Below are positions 44,816 to 52,726 of a stretch of DNA of 64,000 nucleotides, piece after piece. The notes beneath the pieces are model-generated. The model had not been told where the DNA came from. It worked only from the letters and a program-made list of their open reading frames with translations, and ran no database searches. The position numbers were made by a program, and so were the translations under genes. How positions within the stretch are numbered: the first letter of the stretch is position 1; each line of letters starts with the position of its first letter. Origin of the DNA: Phormidium tenue FACHB-886 (GTDB lineage: Bacteria; Cyanobacteriota; Cyanobacteriia; Elainellales; Elainellaceae); the NCBI RefSeq assembly GCF_014764505.1, contig NZ_JACXWX010000005.1:124001-188000 (forward strand), written 5' to 3'.

Positions 44816-45859
44816 TTAGCTTATAGCAGAAGACATCTCTTTTTGTAAACGCTCTTTGGTTGCCTTAAACTCGGTGGCAATCCGCTCGCTTTGTTGGCTA
44901 GAGCAGTTGTCCCGAATTGCAGCAAACATAGTGCTTTCTTCCTGACGGACGTGATCCATGACAATATCTTTCAGCTGGTTAACCTGCTGCTTAAATTGCT
45001 CTGAACCAGGAGGTAGCGCTTTGATTTGATCCAGCATTACCTTCATTTGAGCTTGTTCATCATACAGCTCTTGCACATCGCCTTCGCCATAGAAGGAGCG
45101 CACTGTCGGATAAACAACTTGCTCTTCTGCCTGAGCATGAACTGTCAGATCCTTGTAAAGCTGACCGAAGTACTCTTGGATCTTCTGCGGATCGTTGCTC
45201 TGGGCAATCTCTGCAAACAGCACATTCACCTTCTGGTGATCCATCCGAATCACGTCTTGAATGTTCATGTCTGATTTGTCAGACGCCTGAGTAACAGCGC
45301 TGCCCGCTACACCAGAAACTGCTGCAACTGCGTCTTGTACACGCGCCCACAGCCCCTGATCGGCTTCTTGCCCTGTTAGCTCACGGACACCCAGAACTTC
45401 CAGCACGCCCTTCAGTTGCTCTTGGTGTGCTCGGTTCTCAAAGTTGACGGTGTTGAGCGGGGTGATGGCTGCTTCCACATCTGCGCCCACTTTCTGAGCT
45501 GCTTTGTGAACAATCAGACCGCTCATTACCTGCTGGTGCTTGAGCAATTCATGCTGAAACACTTTCTCGAACAAGGAAAGCTTAGAACCCGACATGAGTT
45601 CGCTAATCTTGCTGATCATTTCGGTGACTGTATCCTTCGGCTCTGAAGGTACTCCATATTGGACAATCACCGTTTCTAGAACGCCTAGATTCTTCTCATC
45701 ATCTTCCAGCATGCTCTGGAAGCGCTCGTGAATCTTTTGATCTGAAATTTCAGATAGAAATCTACGTTCGTTCTCGATTAGTAGCTTCTGCATTTCTCTA
45801 ATGCTTGCCAGCTTCATGGCAATTGAAGCTCGTTTTGTATCATCTAATGTGGATACCAT
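44816..45859 (-). CDS. Hemerythrin-like protein with N-terminal helical domain
   Basis: A 347-residue, almost all-helical soluble protein. Residues about 205-335 form a hemerythrin HHE domain: MDHQKVN, HAQAEEQVVYPTVR and MDHVRQEES carry the His and Glu ligands of a di-iron site that could bind O2 or NO. The first 170 residues form another long helical bundle of the ferritin-like type (ENERRFLSEISDQ, HELLKHQQ, NRAHQEQL); its metal-site residues are partly recognisable. Strong AAGGAGAA upstream of the ATG. Likely a stress or iron/oxygen-sensing protein, given its neighbours. Confidence 0.85.
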   Translation of the reverse strand: MVSTLDDTKRASIAMKLASIREMQKLLIENERRFLSEISDQKIHERFQSMLEDDEKNLGVLETVIVQYGVPSEPKDTVTEMISKISELMSGSKLSLFEKVFQHELLKHQQVMSGLIVHKAAQKVGADVEAAITPLNTVNFENRAHQEQLKGVLEVLGVRELTGQEADQGLWARVQDAVAAVSGVAGSAVTQASDKSDMNIQDVIRMDHQKVNVLFAEIAQSNDPQKIQEYFGQLYKDLTVHAQAEEQVVYPTVRSFYGEGDVQELYDEQAQMKVMLDQIKALPPGSEQFKQQVNQLKDIVMDHVRQEESTMFAAIRDNCSSQQSERIATEFKATKERLQKEMSSAIS

Positions 45860-46200
45860 TTCGTGTTCTCCTTCTTGGATGCAGCGTTCATCATGCGTAT
45901 AGCTGTAGTCTTACAACAATCCTGCTTAATCTCATCGTCCCTGCGGTTGAACGTTTCTAAGCTTTGGCTACGAAAAAGTATCCTGTGCTGCAATTTTTTA
46001 TTAAGCAAAAAAGTATTTCTTGAGGCTGACCGCTTTTAATCGAGCAAACATTACCATAGATAGACAATAAGTCGTCTACCTCAAGGGGTATACCTACTGA
46101 TATAGACCGATCAGCTTCTTTCAAATGAGGGAGGCTAATACAATTTGAATCCTTTAGGCTTTAACTCAACATGTGAATACTGAAGCTTTGAGGATGTCGT
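45860..46200. other. Intergenic region between divergent hemerythrin-like and small-protein genes
   Basis: About 340 bp that must contain two divergent promoters. I see no gene or clear RNA. Confidence 0.4.
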
Positions 46201-46581
46201 ATGAGTATAGAGTCAACGCCACAAGAAGCACCAAAAGCAGAAGACCAAGAGCGTGTCACGAAACAGCCAATGACACCTGAAGAGGTCGATCCTGCTCAGA
46301 AGCGGGAGCACAAGGAGATGCTGGAAAAGAGCGGCAAATCCTTGCCTCTAAACCCGGGTGACTATGTGGATGAGTCCAAGTCTCTGCAGGAAAAAGCTCA
46401 GCAGGTGGCAGTAGATGCTCCTGACATTACTGGCGATCACATTACCGTTCCCGCTTATTTCGTAGTGGATGAACCCGATGGCTCGCAGAAAGCCCTGCAC
46501 CATATTCGCGACGCTGAGGAAATCTCCGATGTAATTCGGCAGGCGCGAGTTGATGAGAACGGCGAGCGGACTTGGCGATAA
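46201..46581 (+). CDS. Acidic hypothetical protein
   Basis: A 126-residue soluble protein rich in Glu, Asp, Lys and Gln, with a disordered-looking N-terminal half and a short, more regular C-terminal part (TVPAYFVVDEPDGSQKALHHIRDAEEI). No family recognised. It is the first of several small genes on the plus strand (46.2-48.0 kb) typical of stress-inducible loci. Confidence 0.7.
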   Translation: MSIESTPQEAPKAEDQERVTKQPMTPEEVDPAQKREHKEMLEKSGKSLPLNPGDYVDESKSLQEKAQQVAVDAPDITGDHITVPAYFVVDEPDGSQKALHHIRDAEEISDVIRQARVDENGERTWR

Positions 46582-46726
46582 ACTGAAGAGATTTTGTTTT
46601 TCCATTCGTCTGATGCTTGCACTTACAGACCTGCAGTAACGCAGATTCGTGCAGGAAAGAGCGGGTCCTGTATGAGTGAAGCGATACTTTAAGCAAACTT
46701 AAGCAAAACAGTGAAGGAGAATTACG

Positions 46727-47011
46727 ATGAATCAGCTGATGTCTAATGCAATTGCAACGGTTACTTCTTTCTTTAATCAAGTTCGTCCAGAGCGGCTGTT
46801 GATTGTGCTGCTGGCAGGCTGTTTAGTATTGTTTACCACTGCTTGCAATCCGCCTTCTCCTAGCGTTAGCGGTACAGGTGGCTCTTACACAGAAAAAGTG
46901 ACTCAGCCGACTGGTTTGAGAGAGTATACCGATCGCGCGGATAGCAAGAGCCGCCCAGATGCTGACACTTACAGGGATGGCGTGAACGATCGCGGAATCA
47001 AGAAAAGCTAA
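46727..47011 (+). CDS. Small lipoprotein
   Basis: A 94-residue protein: an amphipathic N-terminus, a hydrophobic signal (LLIVLLAGCLVLF) and a lipobox ending FTTAC, then a short Ser/Asp/Arg-rich mature part without a recognisable domain. A clear AAGGAGA lies at 46712-46718. The mature chain of about 54 residues resembles other tiny lipid-anchored proteins of cyanobacteria. Confidence 0.78.
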   Translation: MNQLMSNAIATVTSFFNQVRPERLLIVLLAGCLVLFTTACNPPSPSVSGTGGSYTEKVTQPTGLREYTDRADSKSRPDADTYRDGVNDRGIKKS

Positions 47012-47376
47012 CATAGTTTGAACTGAGCCAGCATCAACTTTTGTTATGCCTTTAGGTAAAGGTCTTCGGCGACGGTCGGAGACCTTTTTGCATACAAGCA
47101 AGGCATAGAATAGCAAACGTTGCTTCAATACTGTCTTTCGTCCGTAAGTTAGTTATATAGCGATCTATAGCTATAGAGCTCGGACAAAACTAGCGTGTTC
47201 TTAAAATGCATAATAAAGTCAACATTTAAGAAGATATTTGTTTGTCTAATGCAGGTGGGGATCGCTCTAGATTCTCTCTAAAGGTAGGTGTATCAAACAG
47301 ACTAGAACAATAACCTTTGAGTATTACTCATGCGATTTAATCGTTGAATTAACTGGCACACAGGAGCAAATCAGTT
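47012..47376. other. Intergenic region after the small lipoprotein gene
   Basis: Apart from the terminator near its start, about 290 bp without gene; the latter part should carry the promoter of the next gene. Confidence 0.4.
47058..47087 (+). terminator. Intrinsic terminator after the small lipoprotein gene
   Basis: An 8-bp stem (AAAGGTCT, 47058-47065, with AGACCTTT, 47080-47087) and T-tract (TTTTTG). Confidence 0.8.
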
Positions 47377-48027
47377 ATGGCATATTCAGATGAACCATTG
47401 GGCAGTAGGGTTGTTGACCGTGCGGTTACCGTTCCCGCCGTGGATTATCACGATCGCGTCCGTTGGGGTCCCATTCTAGCTGGACTAGTAGTTGCAATTA
47501 GTTCACAGCTAGTATTGAGTGGGCTAGGAGCTGCAATTGGTTTAAGTACTATTGCTAATTCGGGTGCTCCCCAATCAAATGCGGGTAACGTAGGTACTGC
47601 AGTTGGCATCTGGTCAATCATTAGTCTGCTGATTTCTTTGTTCTTGGGCGGTTGGATTACAGCTCGGGCTTGTGGTCCAATGAATCGCAGCACTGCCTTG
47701 CTAAACGGTGCAATTCTATGGGCAACCACGCTGGCGATCAGCGCTTGGCTGCTATCCAGCGGTGTATCTGGTGCATTTGGTGTTGTTGCTTCTAACGCAG
47801 GCGAAATTATTACCCAAGCGCAAACTGCTGCGCCGCCTAGCCCTGGTGCTATCCCTAGCCCAACGACTGAGCAAACCCGTGATATTGCAGGAAATGCAGC
47901 TACCGTAGGCTGGTCGTTTGCACTTGGCTCTCTGTTGGGGCTAATTGCCTCGTTGATTGGTGCATCGGTAGGTACACGCACTCCTCGTGCAGTTCCCACA
48001 ACCCGCACAGAAGTCTACACGAAGTAG
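47377..48027 (+). CDS. Glycine/alanine-rich membrane protein, unknown function
   Basis: A 216-residue protein with four hydrophobic segments (about 30-55, 73-95, 105-130 and 170-195). The first and last are rich in small residues (GPILAGLVVAISSQLVLSGL; LGSLLGLIASLIGASVG). The short loop between segments 3 and 4 is Pro/Thr-rich. This helix-loop style recalls small membrane proteins of stress operons in soil and desert cyanobacteria, but no name can be given. AGGAG at 47362-47366 supports the start. Confidence 0.78.
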   Translation: MAYSDEPLGSRVVDRAVTVPAVDYHDRVRWGPILAGLVVAISSQLVLSGLGAAIGLSTIANSGAPQSNAGNVGTAVGIWSIISLLISLFLGGWITARACGPMNRSTALLNGAILWATTLAISAWLLSSGVSGAFGVVASNAGEIITQAQTAAPPSPGAIPSPTTEQTRDIAGNAATVGWSFALGSLLGLIASLIGASVGTRTPRAVPTTRTEVYTK

Positions 48028-48129
48028 ATTCACATCTAAGTAGACTCGTAGCTTGTCTTGTAGGTTTGCGTCTGCGCGGCATAGGTGCAGGCGCAAGCTA
48101 CTTTAAACAAAGAACTATTGCTTCAACAG

Positions 48130-48154
48130 GGGTTGGGCGTTGCCCAGCCCTTTT
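48130..48154 (+). terminator. Intrinsic terminator
   Basis: A 9-bp stem with one G-U pair (GGGTTGGGC, 48130-48138, with GCCCAGCCC, 48142-48150), a 3-nt loop and TTTTT after it. Ends transcription of the preceding membrane-protein gene. Confidence 0.92.
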
Positions 48155-48284
48155 TGCTATGCAGAAAAGCTGATGAAGCTATACATTCTCTGCAACTGTC
48201 TTCAGGAATAGTAACACCTAACATCGACAAGAGAATATGTCCTCAACCGTGCACCCAACCTAGCCAAATGTAGCGTTGGAATCA

Positions 48285-48645
48285 GCGCAGCCGCGAGAGT
48301 CTACCTATATTCAAACCGTATTTTGTGCTGCGCTCATCGGGATTGCGGGCAGGCTGGTGGCAACGGTTTATTACTATGGGCTGAATGGGTCAGAAACTTC
48401 ATTTTGTTTGTGCTGCTGTTTCGGACAATCGACTCTATCACGCCTCATCTTGAGCATTACACAAGACACTTGTTAGTACCACAGTCATTCTCAATGTTTT
48501 ATCTGATTCTGCAATCGTACCAGTCATTGTGATTGCTAGCTTTGTGAGTTTTTTGCTAACGCTGGAGCTTTCATTATTAGGACGCAGCGATCGCGGATTT
48601 CCTATTTTACAGAGCCAATTATTACAGAAGGCTGTAGCTGATTAG
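48285..48645 (+). pseudogene. Possible remnant of a small membrane-protein gene (frameshifted)
   Basis: The 700-bp gap before hisIE has no intact gene. Three short frames in different registers are, in order, hydrophobic: LIGIAGRLVATVYYYG, then RNFILFVLLFRTIDSIT, then VILNVLSDSAIVPVIVIASF, ending with a stop at 48643-48645. Read in order they look like one broken three-helix protein with at least two frameshifts. Ordering by eye can mislead, so this is tentative. Confidence 0.3.
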
Positions 48646-48779
48646 GAGGGGTAGCGGCTGCTTGACGAATTAGCGATTGGCTTTGGATCAGACGGTCAGC
48701 CAGTCTTATTCTGCTGAATTAAAGCCGAGCGGTGGTGAGACATGAGAAAATTAAGGGGCTACCCATAGAACTTGAGATC

Positions 48780-49403
48780 ATGTCTGCGATTCCCGTTGAC
48801 CAAATTCGCTACAACGAGCAGGGCTTAGTGCCTGCGATCGTCCAGGACTATCTAGACGGCACAGTGCTAATGATGGCGTGGATGAACCGCGACTCTCTGC
48901 AAAAAACAATGGAAACCGGGCAGACTTGGTTCTGGAGCCGATCGCGCCAAGAACTCTGGCACAAAGGCGCTTCTTCAGGACACTTACAGTACGTCAAATC
49001 TCTACGCTATGACTGCGACAGCGATGCGCTGCTGGTGACAGTGGAACAGGTTGGTGATGTGGCATGCCACACAGGTGAGCGGAGCTGCTTTCATCAGGTA
49101 GAAGACGCTGTAAAAGCACCGCCTGCTGATACATTGTCTCAAGTCTTTGAGGTGATTTGCGATCGCCGTGACCATCCCAACCCAGACTCCTACACCTACA
49201 AGCTGCTGGCAGGTGGCGACAACAAAATCCTCAAAAAAATTGGAGAAGAGTCGGCAGAGGTAGTGATGGCGTTTAAAGACGATGAGCCAGAAGCAATCGC
49301 TGGAGAAGTAGCAGACTTGTTCTATCACACGCTGGTTGCCTTGGCGCATCACAAGGTAGACATTCGAGAGGTCTATCGCAAGCTGCAAGAGCGGCGACGC
49401 TAA
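48780..49403 (+). CDS. hisIE: Bifunctional phosphoribosyl-AMP cyclohydrolase/phosphoribosyl-ATP pyrophosphatase
   Basis: Catalyses steps 2 and 3 of histidine synthesis. The 207-residue product has the HisI domain (about 1-115; [52 protein letters not shown] with Zn ligand Cys residues) and HisE (about 120-205; [13 protein letters not shown] and [10 protein letters not shown]). The frame is open to 48732, but the ATG at 48780 gives the normal length. The gene stands apart from other his genes, as is usual in cyanobacteria. Confidence 0.96.
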   Translation: MSAIPVDQIRYNEQGLVPAIVQDYLDGTVLMMAWMNRDSLQKTMETGQTWFWSRSRQELWHKGASSGHLQYVKSLRYDCDSDALLVTVEQVGDVACHTGERSCFHQVEDAVKAPPADTLSQVFEVICDRRDHPNPDSYTYKLLAGGDNKILKKIGEESAEVVMAFKDDEPEAIAGEVADLFYHTLVALAHHKVDIREVYRKLQERRR

Positions 49404-49484
49404 TAGAGGGGCTGAACCCCGCTTTGGCTTTCTCCTCCATTCACAACCCGCACAAAGAATGCCTTGTTCAACCGATCAATCACC

Positions 49485-50783
49485 ATGACTCCCCAGCCTT
49501 CCCAATCTCTACAGCTTCCTGACAGCAACCCCGCTCTTTGCCAAGCGATCGCTGCTGCCATTGCCCATAGCCCCCATCAGCGGATCACTTTCGCCGAATT
49601 CATGGATCTGGCGCTGTATCACCCGCAGTATGGCTACTATGTCTCGCACCCTAAGGGCATTCAAAGTGATTTCTTCACCTCGCCCCACCTTGGCGCAGAC
49701 TTTGGCGAACTGCTGGCAGAGCAATTTGTGCAGATGTGGGAGCTGTGCGATCGCCCCAACCCCTTCACGCTAGTTGAAATGGGAGCCGGACAGGGGCTAA
49801 TTGTGCAAGACGTATTGCGCTATCTGCACCGCCATCATTTCCCTTGCTTTGAGGCAATTGAATACATCATTATCGAAAAATCGGCTGGGCTGATTGCCGA
49901 GCAAAAGCGCCGCCTGCAGCCGCTTACTCAATCCGGTGTACGGCTAAGCTGGAAGAGCTGGGAGGAAATTGAATCAAATTCGATCGTAGGCTGCTGCTTC
50001 TCAAATGAACTAGTGGATGCTTTTCCTGTTCATCTATTTGAAGTTCGATCGGAACAAATTCAGGAAGTTTATGTGACTGAAAACGATGAACCAGAAGTAA
50101 CTGAATCTTTAAATATTATTGATCCAACAGAACAACAGGTTGAGATATCTGCAGAAGGGTTTGTTACGTTTCAAAGGCAACGTTCCACCCTGCCTTCGCA
50201 GTTCAAAGAGACGATCGCCCCTCCCTCCACTGCCCGCTTGGCTGACTACTTCCAGCGGATCGGGTTGCCCCTCCCGCAAGGCTACCCAGACGGATACCGG
50301 AGCGAAGTTAATCTGGCAGCGCTAGATTGGTTGGTTCTTGTTGCCGATCGCCTGCGTCAAGGCTATTTGCTGACGATCGACTATGGCTATCCTGCCTTCC
50401 GCTACTACAGCCCGCAGCGCAGTGGCGGTACGCTCCAATGCTATTTCCAGCATGCCCATCATTCCAACCCTTATGTGGCAGTTGGGCAGCAAGACATTAC
50501 TGCCCACGTTGATTTCACTGCCCTAGAAAAGCAGGGAGAGCGCTGTGGCTTGCAGACGGTTGGCTTTACTCAGCAGGGCTTGTTTCTCATGGCGCTTGGA
50601 TTAGGCGATCGAATTGCTGCCCTCTCAACACCCGATTCAGACCAATCGCTGCAGGATGTCCTGCGTCGTCGTGAATCGCTGCATGCGCTAATCAACCCGA
50701 TGGGGTTGGGCAACTTTGGCGTTTTGGTGCAGGCAAAAGGTTTGTCGACCCGATTGCCGTTGAGGGGATTGAGCGGAGGATAA
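49485..50783 (+). CDS. MidA/NDUFAF7-family SAM-dependent methyltransferase
   Basis: A 432-residue class I methyltransferase of the COG1565/DUF185 family, whose mitochondrial member methylates an arginine of complex I during assembly; in a cyanobacterium a role in NDH-1 assembly is possible but unproven. Family signs: ITFAEFMDLALYHPQYGYY, FFTSPHLG-x-x-FGELLA, SAM motif VEMGAGQG, and YLLTIDYGY in the second half. The start at 49485 (MTPQPSQS) is preferred over an upstream ATG at 49464. A 36-codon ORF with its own ribosome site begins 3 bp after the stop. Confidence 0.9.
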   Translation: MTPQPSQSLQLPDSNPALCQAIAAAIAHSPHQRITFAEFMDLALYHPQYGYYVSHPKGIQSDFFTSPHLGADFGELLAEQFVQMWELCDRPNPFTLVEMGAGQGLIVQDVLRYLHRHHFPCFEAIEYIIIEKSAGLIAEQKRRLQPLTQSGVRLSWKSWEEIESNSIVGCCFSNELVDAFPVHLFEVRSEQIQEVYVTENDEPEVTESLNIIDPTEQQVEISAEGFVTFQRQRSTLPSQFKETIAPPSTARLADYFQRIGLPLPQGYPDGYRSEVNLAALDWLVLVADRLRQGYLLTIDYGYPAFRYYSPQRSGGTLQCYFQHAHHSNPYVAVGQQDITAHVDFTALEKQGERCGLQTVGFTQQGLFLMALGLGDRIAALSTPDSDQSLQDVLRRRESLHALINPMGLGNFGVLVQAKGLSTRLPLRGLSGG

Positions 50784-50785
50784 GG

Positions 50786-50896
50786 ATGCTTTTCAGCGGG
50801 GTGAAAAGAACCAGCAGAGGGAAAGGTGCCTTAGATGAAGTTGCCTTAGATAAAGATGCCTTAGATTTGGACGCCTTAGATCTAAGGGATGATTAG
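50786..50896 (+). CDS. 36-residue micro-ORF with ALD-x-x repeats
   Basis: The ATG at 50786, directly after the MidA stop, has GGAGGA at 50775-50780 and 6-nt spacing. The frame runs 37 codons to TAG at 50894-50896. Its first 14 residues are basic (KRTSRGKG) and the rest is four consecutive ALD-x-x units, ending LRDD. The unit matches the DNA 15-mer repeat, so the frame is kept by the repeat. It is either a real micro-protein co-transcribed with MidA, or a repeat that happens to be open. I lean towards possible but unproven. Confidence 0.4.
   Translation: MLFSGVKRTSRGKGALDEVALDKDALDLDALDLRDD
50828..50887. repeat. Four 15-bp tandem repeats with core GCCTTAGAT
   Basis: Units start at 50828, 50843, 50858 and 50873. 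The first 9 bases, GCCTTAGAT, are identical in all four; the last 6 vary. Confidence 0.95.
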
Positions 50897-50949
50897 CCTG
50901 TGATCGTCTGCCTGCTAATCTAAAGAAACAGTAAATTCTCAATATCGCC

Positions 50950-51897
50950 ATGCTGACTCCCTCTCAGTCTGCTGATTCTCAGCCTACTGGCGCTCAGCCT
51001 CAAACTCAGTTCTACACTTGGCAGGGGCACACCTGCGCTTATGAAGTTTGGCTGCCTGCAATTGAGACGGAGAGCAAGCCAGTTCCCTTGTTGCTCTTGC
51101 ATCCGATCGGTGTGGGGCTATCGCGGCGTTTTTGGGATCGCTTCATTCGGGCGTGGCGAGAGGCGGGGCATCCGCAGTCGATCTATAATCCAGATTTACT
51201 GGGCTGCGGCGAGAGCGCAAAGCCTCATATCGCCTATACGCCAGAAGATTGGGCAGCCCAGCTTGAGTATTTGATTGACACGGTGATTCAGCAGCCTGTG
51301 ATTCTGGTCGTGCAAGGGGCGCTGTTTCCGGTGGCAATCGCGCTCGCTCAGCGTCAAGCCAGCGGCGATCGAGTTCGTGGACTGATTTTGTCAGGTCCAC
51401 CCGCTTGGGCGGTGATGACTAAGCCGACACCGGAGTGGCAGCAAAAACTAACTTGGAACTTGTTCTTTGATTCGCCCGTTGGACGGGCTTTTTATCAATA
51501 TGCCCAGCGACGGCAATTCATTCAGTCATTTTCGGTGCGTCAGCTGTTTGCTGAGGCGAGTGCGGTAGACGACGAATGGTTGTCTAGGTTGGAAACAGAC
51601 GCTAAATCTGCCGAGAGTCGCTACGCCGTGTTCTCTTTTCTGGCGGGCTTCTGGCGGCGCAACTGGGCGATGGCGATCCAGCAGCTCACTGTGCCAACGC
51701 TGGTGGTCGTCGGTGATCATGCCTCTAGCATCAGCCAATCTGGCAAGGGCGACACGCCCAGCAAACGCATAGATGACTACCTGCACCATATGCCGCAGAC
51801 ACAGGGCTTGCAGATCAGCGGGCGCAATGTCTTGCCTTATGAATCTACAGATGCTTTTGTCGAGGCGATCGCGCCCTTTATCGAGCGGCAGGGTTAA
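50950..51897 (+). CDS. Alpha/beta-hydrolase-fold protein lacking the nucleophile
   Basis: A 315-residue soluble protein of the alpha/beta hydrolase fold: the oxyanion strand LLLLHPIGVG, the RFWDRF helix and NPDLLGCGES. The nucleophile elbow, normally G-x-S-x-G, reads VVQGALFP with Ala124 at the nucleophile position. The catalytic His expected near the C-terminus is also not found: ISGRNVLPYEST has Asn where His usually stands. The enzyme is therefore probably inactive as a hydrolase, or uses another residue. No operon partner other than the repeat ORF upstream. A cyanobacterial subfamily of similar sequence may exist; I cannot check. Confidence 0.82.
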   Translation: MLTPSQSADSQPTGAQPQTQFYTWQGHTCAYEVWLPAIETESKPVPLLLLHPIGVGLSRRFWDRFIRAWREAGHPQSIYNPDLLGCGESAKPHIAYTPEDWAAQLEYLIDTVIQQPVILVVQGALFPVAIALAQRQASGDRVRGLILSGPPAWAVMTKPTPEWQQKLTWNLFFDSPVGRAFYQYAQRRQFIQSFSVRQLFAEASAVDDEWLSRLETDAKSAESRYAVFSFLAGFWRRNWAMAIQQLTVPTLVVVGDHASSISQSGKGDTPSKRIDDYLHHMPQTQGLQISGRNVLPYESTDAFVEAIAPFIERQG

Positions 51898-51914
51898 GCT
51901 TGCTGTAAACTGCC

Positions 51915-52214
51915 CTACGAGTTTTCTTCCGGTGCCTCGCTGTTCTCTGATGCTATTTCCTCCGTCGTTTCCTCTGTCGTCTCCTCTGTCGCTTCTTCAA
52001 CAAACAGCCTCACCAAGCGATTGTAGGTGCCAGCTCCAATATATTGCGGGTAGCGGTGCAGCCGGCTGTAGACCCAGATCAGGTCTTCACCATAAAAGAT
52101 GCGGATGTCTTGCAGCAGGCTTTTGCACTGCGGCTTGAGGGCATTGGCAGCATTAAGGGCATCTGTCCAGCGATCGAAGTCTTGGGAATAGCCCTGAGTT
52201 CTGACTGTAAACAT
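51915..52214 (-). CDS. Small hypothetical protein with acidic repeat tail
   Basis: A 99-residue soluble protein. The first 70 residues look folded (MFTVRTQGYS, WTDALNAANAL, IRIFYGEDLIWVYSR, GAGTYNRLVRLF). The tail is Glu/Thr-rich with a 4-residue TEE-T repeat coded by a 12-bp imperfect tandem repeat. No family recognised. It converges with the hydrolase-like gene, 17 bp apart. Confidence 0.72.
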   Translation of the reverse strand: MFTVRTQGYSQDFDRWTDALNAANALKPQCKSLLQDIRIFYGEDLIWVYSRLHRYPQYIGAGTYNRLVRLFVEEATEETTEETTEEIASENSEAPEENS

Positions 52215-52726
52215 TGGAAATCTTGTCTGGATAACTGCAGCGTCTTACTAGCGCTGCTTTAAATTTTAGCGCTAGCAAAAATTCTAGTGGAAACTATCCG
52301 GGTTTCCACGGAATTTGGCTGTAGCCAGAAACTATGTAGCGCGGCATTACCGAGTGAAAAATTCAGATCTGTACCTTTCTAAGAAAACTAAAGCCGTCCG
52401 GATGGTTTGAAGAGCTCTCAGAATACTTCACCAATAGTTTCTAGAGAAAAAGCAGGTGATAAAGACCTAATAAATTCAAACCAGTAGAGTTACTGAACTC
52501 CCTTTAGCTTCTTTATGATATGAACCAGCCTTTAGTAGAGTTACAAGAGTTAACAGAAAGTTTGTACTGGCAGCAAAACTCTGTCTTTCCGCTAGTAGCA
52601 TCCTATAGGTATATCTCAAGTTTGCACAAAATTTCAGTTTTGTTGTCACTTCACGAAGAAATCGATCGCTTTTAGTTGAGTTGTAACTGACAAACGCCTG
52701 ATCTACCAGTTAGCTTTGACTTAGCC
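52215..52726. other. AT-rich intergenic region before the surface-glycan genes
   Basis: About 510 bp, AT-rich, holding divergent promoters for the short hypothetical gene and the MBOAT gene. No gene or known RNA seen. Confidence 0.45.

Noticed and set aside
47448-48008. 186-codon frame antisense to the membrane-protein gene at 47377
   Set aside because: The sense frame has a ribosome site, membrane helices and a terminator; the antisense frame has none.
50786-50896. ALD-x-x repeats as a classical pentapeptide-repeat protein
   Set aside because: The canonical pattern is A-(D/N)-L-x-x; here L and D are swapped and only four units exist.
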